From positions 1 to 14,442 of the forward strand of contig JAFRCB010000308.1 of the NCBI GenBank assembly GCA_017404585.1: 14,442 bases of DNA, given 5' to 3'. Each line of letters starts with the position of its first letter. Position 1 is the stretch's first letter. The notes below the pieces were generated by a model. It searched no databases. It was given only the letters and a program-made list of their open reading frames with translations, and was not told the DNA's origin. This document shows, one piece after another, positions 12,459-14,442 of this stretch. Source of the stretch: Lachnospiraceae bacterium (GTDB lineage: Bacteria; Bacillota; Clostridia; Lachnospirales; Lachnospiraceae). Both the position numbers and the translations under genes were made by a program.

Positions 12459-14108
12459 ATGGCATGGTATGACAGCGCCGTATTCTATCATATTTATCCG
12501 CTCGGCCTCTGCGGCTGCCCGCACGATAATCACGGAGAGCAGGGCTCTCATTTCAATAAAATCACTGAATGGAGCGACCACGCGCAGCGCATCGGCTGCA
12601 CCGCGATCTACATCGGACCCCTCTTCAAGTCCGGCAGCCACGGCTACGACACGATCGACTACCGCACCGTGGATAACCGGCTGGGAACGAATGAGGATTT
12701 CAAGGCTTACGTGAAGCACTGCCACAAAATCGGCATGAAAGTCATCGTCGACGGTGTCTTCAATCACACCGGCCGCGGATTTTTCGCATTTGAAGACCTG
12801 ATGCGAAACCGCGAGCATTCCCGTTACCGCGACTGGTACTGCAACGTGAATTTCTGGGGCAACAACGAGTACAATGACGGTTTTTCCTACGACAACTGGG
12901 GCGGCCACAACCTGTTGGTCAAGCTCAACATGTGGAATCAGGAGGTCAAGAATTATCTCTTCGACACGGTCCGCTTCTGGATCACCGAGTTCGACATCGA
13001 CGGGATCCGCCTCGACGCGGCCGACGTGCTCGACTTCGGTTTTATGCGTGACCTGCGTGGCGTGTGCGACGCGATGAAACCGGATTTCTGGCTCATGGGC
13101 GAGGTCATTCACGGCGATTATTCGCGCTGGGCCAATGCCGGCATGCTCCATTCCGTCACAAACTATGAGCTCCACAAAGGTCTCTTCTCCGGCCACAACG
13201 ACCACAACTATTTCGAGATCGCCCACTCGGTCAAGCGCCTTCTGGGCATCGTGGGGGATAAGATCCGCCTTTATACATTTGTCGACAACCACGATGTGGC
13301 CCGCATCTATTCCAAGCTGAATAATAAGGCCCATCTTGCAAATGTCACCATGCTCCTCTACACCCTCCCCGGCATCCCGTCCGTCTACTACGGCTCTGAG
13401 TTCGGCGTCGAGGGCAACAAGGAGTGGGGCTCCGACTGGAACCTTCGCCCGTGCCTTGAGCTGTCCGATTTCGATGAAAATGCGGACCTCCCGAAGCTTC
13501 ACAAAGCCCTCGGCAGGCTGAAAGCGCAGTTCCCGGCCCTCACATGGGGCGAATATAAGGAGCTGTCTCTTACTACGCAGCAGTATGCATTTGCAAGAAC
13601 ACTTGACGGAAAATCAGTGGTCACGGCCCTGAACAATGGCGACAATGCAGCCCACCTCGAGATTCCGCTGCCGGTCAACGCAAACCACGCGGTCAACCTG
13701 CTCACCCTCCCGGATGAGACGGAGGCCGACAATGATGCCGCCGCTGCGCTGCGGGCAGAGCACCTGAAAGAGGCCAAGGCTGAGCTCACTGTGATGGCGG
13801 ACGAGCTCTATGAATCTGCCGGTGCCGTGCGGGATGCCTCCCGCGAGGTGAAGAAGGCCGTAAAGAAAATCAAAGTGACCGGCGACGCCCTGAAAGAGCA
13901 GATGGGGGATTCCCTCGCTGAGATGAGGGCTGCCATGAACGAGCTGCAGAAGGTCTATGACGCGTTCGCCGAGAAGTGCGGGGCTCAAACCGAGATGCAG
14001 AGCGCCGGCAGCATGGAGGGCTGCCAGACTTTGGAGATTCGGGACGGCCGGCTCATTGTTGACCTGCTTCCGAACAGCGGCGTGGTGGCGCTGGTGGATT
14101 GGCAGTGA
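12459..14108 (+). CDS. GH13 alpha-amylase-family enzyme with helical insertion in the C-terminal domain
   Basis: A 549-residue protein without a signal peptide, so probably an intracellular alpha-glucan or maltodextrin hydrolase. The TIM barrel shows region I DGVFNH (98-103), region II GIRLDAA with nucleophile Asp186, region III LMGEV with acid/base Glu215 and region IV FVDNHD with Asp279. The end of the barrel (PGIPSVYYGSEFG, 304-316) is also typical. The C-terminal beta domain begins near 370. It is interrupted at about 418-520 by roughly 100 residues of Ala/Glu/Lys-rich, heptad-like sequence predicted to be coiled coil, and then resumes with LEIRDGRLIVDLLPNSG (525-541). The start at 12459 follows AAAGGAG by 9 nt and lies downstream of an extended -10 promoter; an in-frame ATG at 12402 falls inside that promoter. 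It is followed closely by a 73-nt repeat array. Exact specificity is not predictable. Confidence 0.9.
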   Translation: MAWYDSAVFYHIYPLGLCGCPHDNHGEQGSHFNKITEWSDHAQRIGCTAIYIGPLFKSGSHGYDTIDYRTVDNRLGTNEDFKAYVKHCHKIGMKVIVDGVFNHTGRGFFAFEDLMRNREHSRYRDWYCNVNFWGNNEYNDGFSYDNWGGHNLLVKLNMWNQEVKNYLFDTVRFWITEFDIDGIRLDAADVLDFGFMRDLRGVCDAMKPDFWLMGEVIHGDYSRWANAGMLHSVTNYELHKGLFSGHNDHNYFEIAHSVKRLLGIVGDKIRLYTFVDNHDVARIYSKLNNKAHLANVTMLLYTLPGIPSVYYGSEFGVEGNKEWGSDWNLRPCLELSDFDENADLPKLHKALGRLKAQFPALTWGEYKELSLTTQQYAFARTLDGKSVVTALNNGDNAAHLEIPLPVNANHAVNLLTLPDETEADNDAAAALRAEHLKEAKAELTVMADELYESAGAVRDASREVKKAVKKIKVTGDALKEQMGDSLAEMRAAMNELQKVYDAFAEKCGAQTEMQSAGSMEGCQTLEIRDGRLIVDLLPNSGVVALVDWQ

Positions 14109-14139
14109 GTGCAGAATCATTTTTTACATGAGTGAATTT

Positions 14140-14188
14140 GGCAGAGGCGGCAGATTTTCTCAGAATTGAGAAATTTGCTGCCTCTGCC
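14140..14188 (+). terminator. Strong hairpin at the first unit of the right array
   Basis: GGCAGAGGC (14140-14148) pairs with GCCTCTGCC (14180-14188), and the inner segments (GGCAGATTTTCTCA with TGAGAAATTTGCTGC) extend the stem to about 22 bp around a GAAT loop. It lies 32 nt after the GH13 stop. No T-run follows, so it is a likely 3'-end structure rather than a textbook terminator. Confidence 0.55.
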
Positions 14189-14442
14189 TGAGACCCATTG
14201 AAACCTCTCTTGGTCAAAGGCAGCAAAAGTGCCTCAGAAGCTGGATTTTGCTGCTTCTGCCGAAGACCCGATGAAACTCACTTTGGTCAAAGGCAGCAAA
14301 CACGCCTCAGAAGCTGGATTTTGCTGCTTTTGCCAAAGACCCGATGAAACTCACTTTGGTCAAAGGCAGCAAAAGTGCCTTTGAAGCTGGATTTTGCTGC
14401 TTCTGCCGAAGACCCGTTGAAACTCACTTTGGTCAAAGGCAG
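14140..14442. repeat. Tandem array of 73-nt hairpin units (right array)
   Basis: GGTCAAAGGCAGC recurs at 14212, 14285, 14358 and 14431, each exactly 73 nt apart, with a diverged first unit from about 14140. The array runs off the window. Each unit holds GGCAGCAAAA, about 17 nt of loop, then TTTTGCTGC, plus a spacer GACCCGATGAAACTCAC. The two inner units differ at only a few positions. The left array and the middle locus share both the period and the arms. Confidence 0.92.

Noticed and set aside
12360..13502. Long minus-strand frame opposite the GH13 gene
   Set aside because: It is a complementary-strand shadow, Val/Glu/Asp-rich and without motifs, while the plus strand carries all GH13 catalytic residues.
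14140..14442. CRISPR array at the right edge
   Set aside because: The whole 73-nt unit is conserved, with no unique spacers alternating with a short direct repeat, and no cas genes are present.

Overview
The window looks like chromosomal DNA of an anaerobic Gram-positive bacterium of the class Clostridia, most likely Lachnospiraceae or a close relative. The reasons are strong GGAGG-type ribosome binding sites, sigma-A-like promoters, a group B-type [FeFe] hydrogenase, a stand-alone ModE-type regulator next to a molybdopterin-binding protein with a cysteine-rich tail, and moderately GC-rich coding DNA. The family-level placement is an inference from gene content, not from a marker gene.

Layout. 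Left edge (1-298): a tandem array of 73-nt hairpin units. 544-3680, minus strand: a molybdenum block read in the order modE-type regulator, MoeA-like molybdopterin-binding protein, ModA-type lipoprotein. A promoter near 3894-3922 reads into it through a leader containing degenerate 15-nt repeats. No ModB/ModC transporter genes are visible, and a repeat-rich gap (1552-2144) separates ModA from the other two. 4123-5866, plus strand: a five-helix membrane protein of unknown function and a histidine phosphatase. 5861-7898, minus strand: a CaCA-family cation antiporter and a Cof-type HAD phosphatase. 8073-8345, plus strand: a small zinc-ribbon protein, divergent from the HAD gene. 8612-10087, minus strand: a monomeric [FeFe] hydrogenase. 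10569-12144, minus strand: a divergent PAP2-family membrane protein and a PfkB-type sugar/nucleoside kinase. 12459-14108, plus strand: an intracellular GH13 alpha-amylase-family enzyme with a helical insertion in its C-terminal domain. Right edge (14140-14442): another 73-nt-unit array.

Two repeat systems stand out. (1) A family of units with exactly 73-nt spacing occurs at three separate loci (1-298, about 1605-1725, 14140-14442). The core is an inverted repeat of the type GGCAGCAAAA ... TTTTGCTGCC. (2) Two copies of a roughly 260-nt, fully palindromic, MITE-like element (8343-8603 and 10306-10571, in opposite orientation) bracket the hydrogenase gene and its promoter. Two flanking genes end in a TGA that is part of the element's terminal TGACGA motif. 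No transposase is encoded in the window.

Apart from the molybdenum genes, the genes are mostly single transcription units with their own promoters and do not form one obvious pathway. I find no defence system, CRISPR array, rRNA, tRNA or phage module.
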